Part shown: positions 32,801 to 36,946 of the stretch, piece after piece
How positions within the stretch are numbered: position 1 is the first letter of the stretch
Layout: each line of letters begins with the position of its first letter
From: Rugalucina vietnamica
Taxonomy: Eukaryota; Mollusca; Bivalvia; Lucinida; Lucinidae
Assembly: GCA_964017185.1 (NCBI GenBank)
Contig: OZ024882.1
Coordinates: forward strand, 42,329,431-42,393,430
DNA length: 64,000 bases
Reading direction: 5' to 3'
Notes under the pieces: generated by a model
Databases searched by the model: none
What the model was told of the DNA's origin: nothing
Seen by the model: the letters and a program-made list of their open reading frames with translations, nothing else
Translations under genes and position numbers: made by a program

Positions 32801-33023
32801 TGTTTCTTTCATTTGTAAAAAACATTCAGGTGGACATTTTTGAAGTAGCCAAAACCGTGGTATGGCCCATTCCCTTTCTCATTACTATCTTCACTGCTCT
32901 TAAAGGATCTCAGTTTTATTTTTTTTTTTAGCTAAATGTGCAGCACATCTTCTGCAGGGTGTAAATATTAAAAATATTTTCTTTCATTTTTCAGATGCTG
33001 GCAATCATGGTGGAATTAACTGA
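8747..33023 (+). CDS. SLC35F6: SLC35F6-like transporter (whole gene, nine coding exons)
   Basis: Solute carrier family 35 member F6, a multi-pass protein of the drug/metabolite transporter superfamily. In mammals it is placed in lysosomal and mitochondrial membranes and linked to the adenine nucleotide translocator ANT2; its substrate is not firmly known. Exons: 8747-8823, 15339-15408, 16509-16725, 17474-17650, 18512-18622, 29740-29895, 31095-31249, 32323-32500, 32995-33023. All introns are GT-AG and all phases join, giving 1170 nt (389 residues plus stop) against about 371 in human. Diagnostic blocks are MAWTSYQ, VTGSINTLS, AVGMFIGEFSCL, SSFQMLRGAVIIF, GDLLIIMAQIIVSVQMV and TKELSATTRMVLDS. 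The start is the ATG of MAW, as in human. Introns are filled with transposons, and partial decayed duplicates of exons 3, 6 and 7 are present. UTRs were not delimited. Confidence 0.95.
8824..9750. other. first part of intron 1, no gene recognised
   Basis: AT-rich intronic sequence. Short direct repeats occur at 9164-9190 (TGTACAAATGGT twice). A purine-rich stretch at 9594-9745 has several A runs. Confidence 0.4.
9757..9830 (-). repeat. tRNA-like sequence (SINE head or tRNA pseudogene)
   Basis: The minus strand has an A box (TGGTGCAGTGGTTAAGG), an Asp-like GTC in the anticodon-loop position (CTTGTCACG) and a B box (GAGTTCGAATCTCC), followed by a T run (9740-9752 as A on plus). The acceptor and T stems do not pair well, so it is unlikely to be a working tRNA. 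It probably derives from a tRNA-type SINE. Confidence 0.6.
9948..13400 (+). CDS. LINE polyprotein: 2A, two PHD fingers, endonuclease, reverse transcriptase
   Basis: Open from just after TAG 9945-9947 to TAA 13398-13400. Residue numbers count from the TTG at 9957. In order: hydrophobic LLILIVLA then a 2A-like GDIEMNPGP (35-43); PHD finger 1 (C47, C50, C63, C66, H71, C74, C94, C97); PHD finger 2 (C101, C104, C117, C120, H125, C128, C148, C151); APE-type endonuclease (N206/N208, E233 in QETK, GDFN at 351-354, SDHD at 423-426); RT from about 650, with DFEKAFD, GVPQGTVLGP and FADD at 875-878. There is no in-frame ATG before the 2A; the first lies inside it (10071). The true start is therefore non-AUG, frameshifted, or lost with the 5' end. 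The rest looks intact. Confidence 0.88.
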   Translation, partial: NKLLEHVGKIGNRRGSEGLRSFKNSNGTNLLILIVLAGDIEMNPGPRFQCRLCKKYCKAADQVVECADCEKRFHASCANLGKEELLELESGSESWYCSNCKAECSLCSGLVLNCHKAVQCDKCDMWVHNDCSFLSDSQYETMQNTNCTWICPKCDFFNFSDSFFDEQLNLESENRFNPLGNSDKTKSSAPSTLTSKSKFIGGLKFFSININSIRGKKLELLAFIDLHEPQIVAIQETKIDSSISSSELFPETFPYSVYRKDRTLDGGGVMLLIHKDIPHMPMTELENKSESVWVKVFANKTAHFVASWYRPPHSDENLTPLEDLQKFDTLFREQLNKIRDKHKGNKPPSVHVLGDFNFGDIVWPDRHNKCGSPLSRIEGQILVDIINDHGFDQLVHFPTRERNTLDLIITSLPNQFVDIHSPDCLSDHDTVSGTLKIVIPPIKKPRRKVYRYQKGDYESMRAETLKFAKEKYFNGYSDTRSVQENFNLITSFIQDSADKHIPSKTSRSVSSVPWITPEIRRKIRRKNITHAKAKKTGSAKIRSKFENLRREIKADIRKQHDLYVNNLVGDVKANPRDFYRYINSQRKDTQGIPPLKKKNGSGIAQSDFEKAEEFNGQFTDVFTKTVHNQVPLLDRSAPFMDEIVVTKEGVTKLLKGLNPSKALGPDELHPRVLKELAKELGPVFAHLFQQSINTGEIPKEWSLANICPLFKKGDRSLACNYRPVSLTCIPCKLLEHIVCSNIMGHLDQYNLLSDKQHAFRKWHSCETQLITVINDWAKILDKKGQVDTFILDFEKAFDTPPHELLKSKLFSYGIGGKTLEWINAFLCFRQQRVVVNGVKSDWAPVVSGVPQGTVLGPLLFSLYINDIPVGIDSQIRLFADDCVCYREIKTVEDTLKLQKDIDLLGSWARKWGMRFQPVKCNMMQLTNKRINKIEATYTLEGTVLENVDSIKYLGVTITNDLKWNTHINNICTKANRTLGFLRRNLFSCPQDVKEAAYKGLVRPVLEYGSSVWDPHTKCLQEELEKVQNRAARFVTRNYTFEEGSMTGILEQLRWESLKKRRTDNRLILLYKGLKGKARIPTDDLIPKTRRCRNSHSKAFQLPSASIEAYKCSFFPQTIRDWNDLPDSLFSTAEMSDDCVSKFASLVRSRD
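10059..10085 (+). promoter_or_regulatory. 2A-like ribosome-skipping motif
   Basis: Encodes GDIEMNPGP, which fits the 2A consensus D(V/I)ExNPGP, preceded by a hydrophobic run. 2A peptides make the ribosome skip the final Gly-Pro bond, here residues 42/43. That would free a short leader from the PHD-endonuclease-RT protein. 2A-like sequences are known in some APE-type non-LTR retrotransposons of invertebrates. Activity here is inferred. Confidence 0.88.
13621..13708 (+). repeat. 45-bp tandem duplication
   Basis: A 45-bp unit starting ATCAAGTACGACAATTACCT at 13621 is repeated directly from 13666, nearly exactly. It is a local duplication in intron 1. Confidence 0.85.
14152..14706 (+). mobile_element. 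diverged CR1-like 3' fragment
   Basis: Matches the last part of the LINE ORF (VRPILEYG, AARFVTRNYTYE, DLIPKKRRCRN, LPDSLISS) and ends in an ATTCTGATTCTG tail. It is a different subfamily from the two near-identical copies. It lacks about ten codons after the WESL motif and shows a frame change near 14510. The ORF is broken. Confidence 0.82.
15130..15310. repeat. TG/CA palindromic MITE fragment
   Basis: Contains GGAACAGATCAGCCTGCGAA, CGAAGCTGATCAGTGCCTTT and a flank resembling the half-element found at 61280-61523. It ends just upstream of SLC35F6 exon 2. Confidence 0.5.
15339..15408 (+). CDS. SLC35F6: SLC35F6 exon 2
   Basis: Completes Lys26 and encodes WADRAEATGSDGVKRKFD then HPFLQ, matching the human WAD...HPFLQ loop between helices 1 and 2. 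Acceptor TTTTAG|A, donor CAG|GTAAGA. Confidence 0.92.
15495..16087. mobile_element. 593-bp MITE with TG...CA ends, copy 1
   Basis: Ends TGAACCCCAATGTGACAAAA and (reverse complement of the right end) TGGGCCACAACATGAGAAAA. Both are followed by ATGTACCTTC or ATGTACCCTC and GGACA-like bases. Flanked by TA (15493-15494, 16088-16089), as for Tc1/mariner-type insertion. A second copy, 37169-37758, has a demonstrable empty site. No transposase is encoded. Confidence 0.75.
16090..16508. other. end of intron 2, no gene recognised
   Basis: AT-rich intron sequence. A weak inverted pair (CATTATAACACTTATTGG, AGTGTGTTATAACGAGAG) at about 16250-16325 suggests a small decayed element. The acceptor CTCTACAG is at 16501-16508. 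Confidence 0.4.
16509..16725 (+). CDS. SLC35F6: SLC35F6 exon 3
   Basis: Encodes AVGMFIGEFSC through YASSFQMLR plus the first base of a Gly codon: helices 2 and 3 and the loop between them (VTGRRRQTEEEGGSRKFN, FLPAAMCDMCGTSIMYIG). Phase 0 in, phase 1 out; donor AGAG|GTGTGT. Confidence 0.94.
17058..17121. repeat. short hairpin, GTCCAATTGTAAATTATAGC arms
   Basis: The 20-bp arm GTCCAATTGTAAATTATAGC returns as GCTATAATTTACAATTGGAC around a loop of about 14 nt. The right arm runs straight into the decayed exon 3 duplicate. Confidence 0.7.
17118..17181 (+). pseudogene. decayed partial duplicate of SLC35F6 exon 3
   Basis: The sequence TTCAAGCTTTCAAATATTAA, its flanks and a following AGAG|GTTTGT reproduce the last 50-60 bases of exon 3 with several substitutions (reads IGLILTYPSSFQILRG). 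It keeps a donor-like GT but has no 5' part or acceptor, so it is not a usable exon by itself. Located in intron 3. Confidence 0.75.
17474..17650 (+). CDS. SLC35F6: SLC35F6 exon 4
   Basis: Encodes GAVIIFTALLSVAFLGRVIK, then a helix (WVGMFTVIVGLLLVGLAD) and a hydrophilic loop ending NGIIAG. Acceptor TTTCAG|GG, donor CGCAG|GTTTG; phase 1 in, 1 out. Confidence 0.94.
17688..17848. repeat. foldback element in intron 4
   Basis: Left arm AATAGATCAGCTCTAGCAGT and AATATATCACTGTTT returns inverted as AAACAGTGATATATTACTCA and CTAGAGCTGATCTATT. The imperfect arms are about 50 bp around an 80-nt loop. Confidence 0.7.
18245..18498. mobile_element. B-family palindromic MITE abutting exon 5 acceptor
   Basis: Contains the family hallmark AAAACATAGATTGTGGGTAC and the terminal CATTACACAGACATGTTTGC ATGATG end. 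The right end lies about 13 nt before the exon 5 acceptor AG, so the transposon supplies sequence immediately upstream of the polypyrimidine tract. The left end is decayed. Confidence 0.6.
18512..18622 (+). CDS. SLC35F6: SLC35F6 exon 5
   Basis: Encodes GDLLIIMAQIIVSVQMV, then EERVINRRNIHPLAAVGWEG, close to the human block. The acceptor lies only about 15 nt after the end of a B-family palindromic MITE. Donor GAAG|GTAGGG. Confidence 0.94.
18800..20128 (+). repeat. pearl-like element: ~156-bp tandem core, microsatellite, hairpin end
   Basis: The anchor AAATAATCAAAGGGAAATAA recurs at about 18961, 19107, 19265, 19419, 19576, 19731 and 19888, giving a period of about 156 bp. After the last unit comes a GGACGGACAGAC microsatellite (20040-20090), then a hairpin GTCTCCCGACCCTGTCGGGG GGAGAC. 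A 160-bp-type core plus tetranucleotide microsatellite is the layout of the pearl elements described in bivalves, thought to be rolling-circle relatives. It appears to split a C-family palindromic element whose pieces flank it (18655-18740, 20130-20270). Confidence 0.75.
20760..20980. mobile_element. B-family palindromic MITE
   Basis: ATCACGATAACATGTCTGTG at the left, GGGGTATGCAGGGGTATACC internally, and a central palindrome: AAAACATAGATTGTGGGTAC, then GGCGGTTGCCGAGATGGTTC, then CCCATAATCTATGTTTTGAG. Confidence 0.7.
20993..22505 (-). mobile_element. tandem-unit element, copy 1 (minus)
   Basis: About 1.5 kb containing three units of about 458 bp (anchor GGTCAAGGTCATCACAGGGT near 21232, 21690 and 22147). 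The right end is a CGACGGACGGACGCCGG microsatellite and a GAGCCTTCGGCTCAGGTGAG CTAAAA hairpin. The left end is ACCAGAGG plus the palindrome GGTCCAATGGTCC. No terminal inverted repeat or target duplication is seen. Open frames such as TRDGR-type repeats are by-products. Confidence 0.75.
22506..23724. other. spacer between inverted tandem-unit elements
   Basis: AT-rich intron 5 sequence with no coding evidence. 23575-23720 resembles the 3' half of the tRNA-type SINE at 28905-29145 (GCCAAGGAAGTCAAGGCTTT, ATGATGGAAAAGTTGTTG, ACAATACAAACA). Confidence 0.45.
23725..25275 (+). mobile_element. tandem-unit element, copy 2 (plus)
   Basis: Begins TTTTTAGCTCACCTGAGCCG with a small hairpin (GAGCCGTCAGGCTC) and a CGTCCGTCCGTCGTCC microsatellite. 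Three units of about 458 bp follow (anchor GATGACCTTGACC near 24099, 24559, 25014). It ends with the palindrome AGGACCATTGGTCCT and CTGGTT. It is inverted relative to copy 1, with about 1.2 kb between them, inside SLC35F6 intron 5. Confidence 0.78.
25276..25472. mobile_element. TG/CA palindromic MITE fragment
   Basis: AAAACAAAGGCGCAGATCAT, AAGCTGATCTGCACCTTTGT and GTGTCAGACCTGGTTGGAAA are the right half of the A-family palindrome. Its left half appears lost where the tandem-unit element ends. Confidence 0.6.
25795..25992. mobile_element. TG/CA palindromic MITE, A family
   Basis: Contains AGCCTCAAGGCAAGAAAACT at the left and GCAAGGTGCAGCTCATG at the right, with internal ACAAACCGGCCAGCACAG. 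Diverged copy. Confidence 0.55.
26384..26615. mobile_element. TG/CA palindromic MITE, A family
   Basis: Starts TGAGCCTGTGTGTGAGAAAA and ends GGTGGCCCA, flanked by TA on both sides. The interior is the palindrome CAAAGGGGCTGATCAACTTT ... AAAGCTGGTCTGTGCCTTTG. Confidence 0.65.
26620..28540. other. intron 5 sequence, no gene recognised
   Basis: AT-rich non-coding DNA. Open frames at 27818-28084 and 28140-28409 show no domain or splice support. Confidence 0.4.
28547..28657. mobile_element. small inverted-end element (~110 bp)
   Basis: The left end AGTATCGTTCCCCCCCTAGA GCCA and right end TGGCTCTCGGGGGGGAACAA TACTT are inverted copies of each other with a 60-nt interior. It is probably a very short MITE. 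Confidence 0.65.
28905..29145 (+). repeat. tRNA-derived SINE, type B
   Basis: Has a tRNA-like region (TGTAGTTAGCGTAGCAGCA, GGGTTTCGATCTCC), a conserved central block TTGTGTCTTTGAGCAAGGCA, and a tail TGAACCTCAGTACAAACAAA with (CAAA)n. Related copies lie at 30142-30360 and 34655-34835. Confidence 0.6.
29468..29716. mobile_element. B-family palindromic MITE with 11-bp direct repeats, next to exon 6
   Basis: A 249-bp element starting CATCAGGAAAACATGTCCGT and ending CTTTTGATGA, with central AGATTGTGGGTAC and GCCTCAGTGAGGC hairpin. It is flanked by ATGGGTTAAAT on both sides (29457-29467, 29717-29727). The right repeat ends 12 nt before exon 6, so the duplication includes the start of the acceptor region. 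A duplication of 9-11 bp suggests a Mutator-like element (inference). Confidence 0.75.
29740..29895 (+). CDS. SLC35F6: SLC35F6 exon 6
   Basis: Encodes GFWGALVLGILLLPFYYIKA then GNFSNTAEHRLENVPDAFKQ up to IIAATVG: one helix and a luminal-type loop. Acceptor TTTCAG|GA, donor TGG|GTAAGT; phase 1 in, 1 out. Confidence 0.94.
30010..30106 (+). pseudogene. decayed partial duplicate of SLC35F6 exon 6 and its donor
   Basis: GGCGCTAGAAAATATTCCAG onward matches the second half of exon 6, and the match continues past the splice site (GTGGGTAAGTTGCCTCCCTT). An in-frame TAA replaces the ACA codon just before the donor. The duplicate therefore arose from genomic DNA, not from a spliced transcript. Confidence 0.82.
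30107..30141 (+). pseudogene. second, shorter exon 6 relic
   Basis: GGAAGTAATCTTGTGAAAAT TGCTGCTACAG resembles the last 35 bases of exon 6 (GGAAATAATCCTGTGATAAT). It is cut at 30142 by a type B SINE. Confidence 0.55.
30142..30360 (+). repeat. tRNA-derived SINE, type B
   Basis: Head GGTGCGGTTAGTCTAATGGA and TAGGGTGTTTGC fits a tRNA A box region; GGTTGAGGTCCC stands at the B box. The tail region ends AACATGGCATGACTAAAAAT GTTGACTAGG, as in the copy at 28905. The insertion interrupts the exon 6 relic. Confidence 0.6.
30391..30639. mobile_element. TIR element with a 48-bp perfect palindrome
   Basis: The ends CAGGGCCCATTTGTTCAAA and (inverted) CAGGACCCAGTTGTTCAAAG differ at two positions. Inside are CTAACGACGTCGTTAG and TTAACGATATCGTTAA palindromes. 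At the centre is a perfect inverted repeat with 48-bp arms 30461-30508 and 30510-30557 around a single C at 30509. No coding capacity. It lies between the exon 6 and exon 7 relics in intron 6. Confidence 0.82.
30640..31017 (+). pseudogene. decayed duplicate of SLC35F6 exon 7 split by a SINE
   Basis: 30640-30715 carries a polypyrimidine tract, TTTTGTAG acceptor and coding for GNILSIAFFNFAGIRVTKEL. The remainder resumes at 30961 (AAGGAGCTTAGTGCCAAAAC) and fades after GTGATATGGG near 31017. The true exon 7 starts 78 bp later with a matching upstream flank. Use of this acceptor would read into the SINE and hit TAA near 30762. Confidence 0.85.
30716..30960 (+). repeat. tRNA-derived SINE, type A, with 8-bp TSD
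   Basis: Full copy: GGCGGCCCCCGTGGCCGAGC GGTTAAG (A box), GGCTTCAAACCCCGC (B-box position), then a conserved body (GTGAGACAAGCCAAGTTCTG CTTGCGGGTGTGTCAGGTGG), and an A-rich end after TAAAACTGAATT. Flanked by AAGGAGCT at 30708-30715 and 30961-30968. Other copies are at 40585-40822 and 46600-46737. Confidence 0.9.
31095..31249 (+). CDS. SLC35F6: SLC35F6 exon 7
   Basis: Encodes the most conserved block, GNILSIAFFNFAGISVTKEL then SATTRMVLDSVRTLVIWVVT and LALTWQEFQVLQ. Phase 1 in, 0 out; donor CAG|GTGACT. Confidence 0.95.
31345..31570. mobile_element. B-family palindromic MITE
   Basis: AAAACAATGGTTGTGGGTAC, GCTGAGGCGGTTCTAATGAG, CCCACAATCTATGTTTAGAT and a terminal TTCACATGGACATGTTATCA TGG. Located about 95 bp after exon 7. 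Confidence 0.65.
31635..31835. mobile_element. TG/CA palindromic MITE, A family (diverged)
   Basis: AAAACCAAAGGCACAAATCT, AGCTGATAAGCGTCTTTGTT, CTTCTGTGACGGCACAGGCC and TGTTGAACCTGGTCATAAAG follow the family order. Confidence 0.5.
32147..32235. repeat. near-perfect inverted repeat, 38-bp arms
   Basis: Left arm 32147-32184 (starting CTTACACTCGTGGTCATTTC) and right arm 32198-32235 (starting GTTTAATAAATTTCATATGA) match except for two bases, around a 13-nt loop. It belongs to a longer decayed element from about 31800 and ends 87 bp before exon 8. Confidence 0.8.
32323..32500 (+). CDS. SLC35F6: SLC35F6 exon 8
   Basis: Encodes the last helix VFGFILLIIGMMLYNDII and a charged cytoplasmic-type tail (QVRRYLERRQQMKN, DDQREADERTRLIRDRG). 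Acceptor TTTTCAG|GTG, donor AGAG|GTAAAA. Confidence 0.94.
32520..32765. mobile_element. TG/CA palindromic MITE with duplicated core
   Basis: The core motif AGCTGTGCAGTAACTGCACA is present twice in tandem (32564-32610), flanked by GCGAAAACAAAAAAAGCAGA and CAGTGTCTTTGTTTTCGCTA. It starts about 20 bp after the exon 8 donor. Confidence 0.65.
32995..33023 (+). CDS. SLC35F6: SLC35F6 exon 9 (terminal)
   Basis: Completes Asp and adds AGNHGGIN then TGA (33021-33023). Acceptor TTTTTCAG|AT. It is short, but the phase fits exactly and no later exon is needed. Confidence 0.85.
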
Positions 33024-33049
33024 GGAAAATGACCAAACAAGACTTTATT

Positions 33050-33250
33050 TGAGCTGCGGCGTGAGAAAACCAGTCTTTGGGGTTTCCAACCAGATCTAAC
33101 TCAAACCAGTCTGTACAGTCACAGGAATAGGCTAGAAACTTCAACTTTTGGATTTAGGATGAAGAAATGTACTATCAGAGTAGCCAAAATAAAGGCGCTG
33201 ATCAGCTGTGCAGTTACTGATCTGCTCCTGTTTTCTCATGATGCGGCTCA
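33050..33250. mobile_element. TG/CA palindromic MITE in the presumed SLC35F6 3' UTR
   Basis: Starts TGAGCTGCGGCGTGAGAAAA and ends TCTCATGATGCGGCTCA, 26 bp after the stop codon. It probably lies within the transcribed 3' UTR, because no polyadenylation signal occurs between stop and element. Confidence 0.65.
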
Positions 33251-33329
33251 TTTTGTTGTCTACATGTGCCTACCTTATTTTTCCCTATATATCTTACAGT
33301 GCATTTAGGTTTTAAGCTGACATCACCAG

Positions 33330-34005
33330 ACAAGACATGAATTCAGTATCTACATAGCTCAGCTGAGACTAAAATTTATCCTTCCCATAAATGTTAAAAT
33401 GCTAACAATTGTTGGCATTCTAACATTTATAAGCAGGATAAATCACAGGCTTTGGTGATCTAAACCTGAATTTTCAATTTATTTGGGCTATTTTGTCATT
33501 TATGAGCAGTTTAAATTTTATGCTCAGCTGTGTTGAGCATGAAAAAGGTTTTATAACCTCGAAACCAGGTCTGGAGGATATAAAACTTTTTTCATGCTCA
33601 ACTCAGCTGAGACTGGAATTTAAACTGCTCATAAGATACTGAGTAGAAATTTCAGGTTAAGATCACCATCAGATCTTACCAATTAATTTGAGCCATCGCA
33701 CGAGACAACCAATGATTTGGGTGTCTGACCAGATCCAACACAGATTGGTGTGTACTGTCACAGAAGCTTGAAATTTCGGATTTAGGAAGAAGAGGGACTG
33801 TATATCCTTGTAGCGAAAACAGAGGTGCTGATCACTGTGCAGTTACTGCACAGCTGATCTGCATATTTGTTTGTGCCTAAGCATTTTGTTGCGCGGTGGC
33901 TCATAACTGTGGAATTGTCAACAATTGTTGGCATTTTAGCAATAGTGAGCAAGATAAATTTTAGTCCAAGCTAGCATGAAATAAGTTTCATAACCTCAGG
34001 GAACA
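33330..34005. repeat. C-family palindromic elements (about three) plus one A-family MITE
   Basis: The C hallmark ATGCTAACAATTGTTGGCAT lies between TTATCCTTCCCATAAATGTT and ACATTTATAAGCAGGATAAA at 33380-33445. Further pieces (CATGAAAAAGGTTTTATAAC, TTTTCATGCTCAACTCAGCT) are at 33535-33640 and 33905-34005. An A-family copy occupies about 33690-33905 (ends CGCACGAGACAACCAATG and GCGCGGTGGCTCA). Confidence 0.6.
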
Positions 34006-34339
34006 GATGAGCGTCTAGTATAGGCATCCTTCTGACATCCATTTGTCTTCAATTAAAATAAAACTCTTATTTGAAACTGTTTTGCAAATCAAAGCAAAAT
34101 ATGGCGGCGGAAGAAAAAGATTCAAATTAATGCTCAAAATCACATGACAATGATGTCCGCCACATCTATATATCAAATAAAACCCTTAAGATCTTCTTCA
34201 GAACAGGTAGACAAATTTCAACAAAACTTAGTGCATAGCATGTGGGACTCTTGTTTATCATAGTTTATACAAATCATGTAATTTGGGTTGTATAACTTTA
34301 TAGGACAAGGTCAAATTTTGTCACATCGTATATTCTAAG

Positions 34340-34378
34340 TTGGGGGGTGGGGGGGTGTGGCTGGGGGGGGGGGAGTGT
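34340..34378 (+). repeat. G-rich low-complexity tract
   Basis: Runs of six to nine G separated by T, TGG or GTGTGG. It has potential for a G-quadruplex on the plus strand. Confidence 0.7.
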
Positions 34379-34654
34379 AACCAATTAAATTGTAGCTCAT
34401 AGGCTGGCAAGGTACGGTTATTGGATTGTACTTTAGCTGACGTCCGTCTGCTCACATATTCAAACATTAATATTTCTAATAAGGCCAGCCTTATGCAGAA
34501 ATGTGTCTTTAACCAAATGGTAAATTATGCTAAGAAGAGAAAGTATACTGAAAACATCAGTCAGGGATCAACTTTATTCTGCAATTTATCATGTTTACTG
34601 ATAGTACAACAAAACATTTTTATCATGTAGGTAATTTATTAAGTAAGGTTTGTG

Positions 34655-34835
34655 CACTTGAAAATTGACATGAGGTTCTGTGTTCGATCCCCACTGACCT
34701 CACCATGTTGTGTCCTTGAGCAAGACAAGTTAACTCCCCAGAGTACTGGTTAATATCCAGGAAGTGGTAGCACTGTCACATCATAACTGAAAATTTGTTG
34801 ACAGGGACATTAACCCTCAATACAAACAAAAATTT
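34655..34835 (+). repeat. tRNA-derived SINE, type B (5' decayed)
   Basis: TGTTCGATCCCCACTGACCT at the B-box position, TTGTGTCCTTGAGCAAGACA central block, and CATTAACCCTCAATACAAAC AAAAA tail. Confidence 0.6.
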
Positions 34836-34867
34836 ATCCCTTTTTACCAGTATATTATGAAACTTTA

Positions 34868-35243
34868 TTTTTGTTCACATGACATACTGGTAATCTAACA
34901 TCCAGACTTTTGCTATAGATATGTAGCAGAACCATCATTGTGCAAACATTCCATCTTTTTTTGTGTTGCCTGCGAGTGCTTCTCACAGACTTGCAGAAAC
35001 GATGGAATCCCCCTGAAATTGAAGTTGTCACTGTTGCCTGCTCTATCCAATTCTGCAGGTTTTCAGTTAAATGAACCAGTAAGAAGGGTTGAAGAACAGA
35101 ATTGGACGTTTCTGCGAGAAGCGCTCGCAGGCATTGCCAAAAAAGATGGAATGTTTGCACGGTGATGGTTCTGCTATATATCTATAGCAAAAGTTTTGGT
35201 GTTAGATTGCCAGTATGTCCTGTAATTAAAAATAAAGTTTTGA
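34868..35243. mobile_element. foldback element with ~125-bp arms
   Basis: The left arm (GACATACTGGTAATCTAACA ... GCAGAACCATCATTGTGCAA ... CCTGCGAGTGCTTCTC) returns inverted on the right (GAGAAGCGCTCGCAGGCATT ... TTGCACGGTGATGGTTCTGC ... GTTAGATTGCCAGTATGTC). The interior is about 110 nt. Open frames on both strands are mirror artefacts of the arms. Confidence 0.8.
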
Positions 35244-35590
35244 TACTTATCAAAGTTTGAGTGGTATATATAATATAGTATGTGATGAAATACTTCAAAT
35301 GAACAAGCTGTTGTAAAGAGATTACATGTATATACATATGCGTTCTATATTTTTATACTATTAAGTTGAATTAACATATTTTTTCAAGAAAAATCGCTTA
35401 GTTTGCTGATAATTACTGAACTCTTTTGCACTTACATTGTACCCTGTATCACAGGTGGATTTATGTTTATTTCATGGTCATATGCATGTTGTTAAAAATT
35501 ATTTTGTGATATTTTGTGCTGAAATTTCTTTCTTTCCCATCTTCTGTCTCAGTGTTTTACACCTCATGCTAACATCAGGGCTTTCTTAAA

Positions 35591-35662
35591 CACACACACA
35601 CACACACACACACACAGTCTAGTGAGTTTACGGCTCATACAAACCCACACACACACACACAA
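35591..35662 (+). repeat. (CA)n microsatellites
   Basis: ACACAC runs at 35591-35617 and 35645-35660, separated by AGTCTAGTGAGTTTACGGC and neighbouring bases. Confidence 0.9.
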
Positions 35663-35674
35663 CGTCAAATATGA

Positions 35675-36125
35675 GTCTTTGCATAAGAAAACAGTCTGGT
35701 TTTTGACCAGGTTTGACCCAAGACTGGCTGTACAGTGTACAGTCTCAGAAAATAGATGCCTGAAATTTTAGATTTTAGGAAGGAGAGGGATAATACTATA
35801 TCTGGAGCGAAACAATGAGCAGTGCACTTTGTGACATCTGCGCTTTGTTTTCACAGATACAGATTGTTAATGTTCTGATGTGGCGACTCATTGTTGAACC
35901 TAGAACTGATACATTTAAATTGAGCCTGTGCATGAGAAAACCAACAGTTTGGGTTTCTGACCAAGTCTGACACAAACAAGGCTGTAAAGTCACAGAAGCA
36001 GGCTAGAAGCTGGAAATTTTGAATTAAAGAAGAAGAAGGATTGTACTATCTTTGTAGTGAAAACAAAGGCATTGTGGCTTTGCTTTTGCCTCTGCAAATT
36101 GTTGGTTTCCTCAAGCACAGGCTCA
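35675..36125. mobile_element. two adjacent TG/CA palindromic MITEs, A family
   Basis: First: ATGAGTCTTTGCATAAGAAA to ATGTGGCGACTCAT (about 35680-35892). Second: TGAGCCTGTGCATGAGAAAA to CAAGCACAGGCTCA (35926-36124), with 13-bp terminal inverted repeats. Confidence 0.65.
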
Positions 36126-36399
36126 GTTTAAACAACAAAAACCAGAGGTGTGTGTGTGGAAAAGCAATTTCTGATGTAAGCATTATGTGTAAAAACCTCA
36201 TTTCTTTCATGGTTGTGAGTAGTTAATTGAACTTAATTCCACATCTTGCGATGTGGAATAATAATAACTTTTATAATAAATCAACACTTTTTTTTAGAGG
36301 GGGGGATATTCAGAACTAACTATTTCTATTATCATATTTATTAAAATGATATGTACAGAAATAAGTATTATAATTATGAGGAACTTGCCATTTTGTACC

Positions 36400-36650
36400 A
36401 TTTGAGCCACAACAGGTGAAAACCTGTCCTACGCATTTACAACATCAGCCTGTTCCTTTCTTTCTTTACATCATTGTTTTTGAAGTAAAAATTTAAATTA
36501 AGGAAGGTAAGTCATTGTACTACTGTAGAATGAAGAAGAATCAAAGGTACTGATCATATACACAATTATTTCTTTAAACAAGCGATCTGTGCCTTTGTTC
36601 TTGTATGTGCATGGAGCAGGTTTTCCACGTGATGTGGCTCGTGTTTCATT
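36400..36650. mobile_element. TG/CA palindromic MITE, A family (diverged)
   Basis: TGAGCCACAACAGGTGAAAA at the left, CACGTGATGTGGCTC at the right, internal GTACTGATCATATACACAAT and GCGATCTGTGCCTTTGTTCT. Confidence 0.5.
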
Positions 36651-36946
36651 TCCTTATATTTTGTGATATTTAGCAATTACACAACAAAACCATTTTTTCA
36701 CACATCTCAATGGTAACAAGTTTTTTTCATGCTCACTCCAACTTAACATGAATTAAAATCAATAACCAAATCATCAACAGAGTTGTCTAAAAGACCAATT
36801 AATTTCATGCATGTCCTGTACATGACCTTTGTATGTATTAGATAAGTTGACTGGTTCTTGAATTTACGATATTATTGGCTCTTTGTTACTTTGTTACTAT
36901 GCTTTGTGATACCACTTGTTTGAAATTGAATTCTAATTGCCATCAC

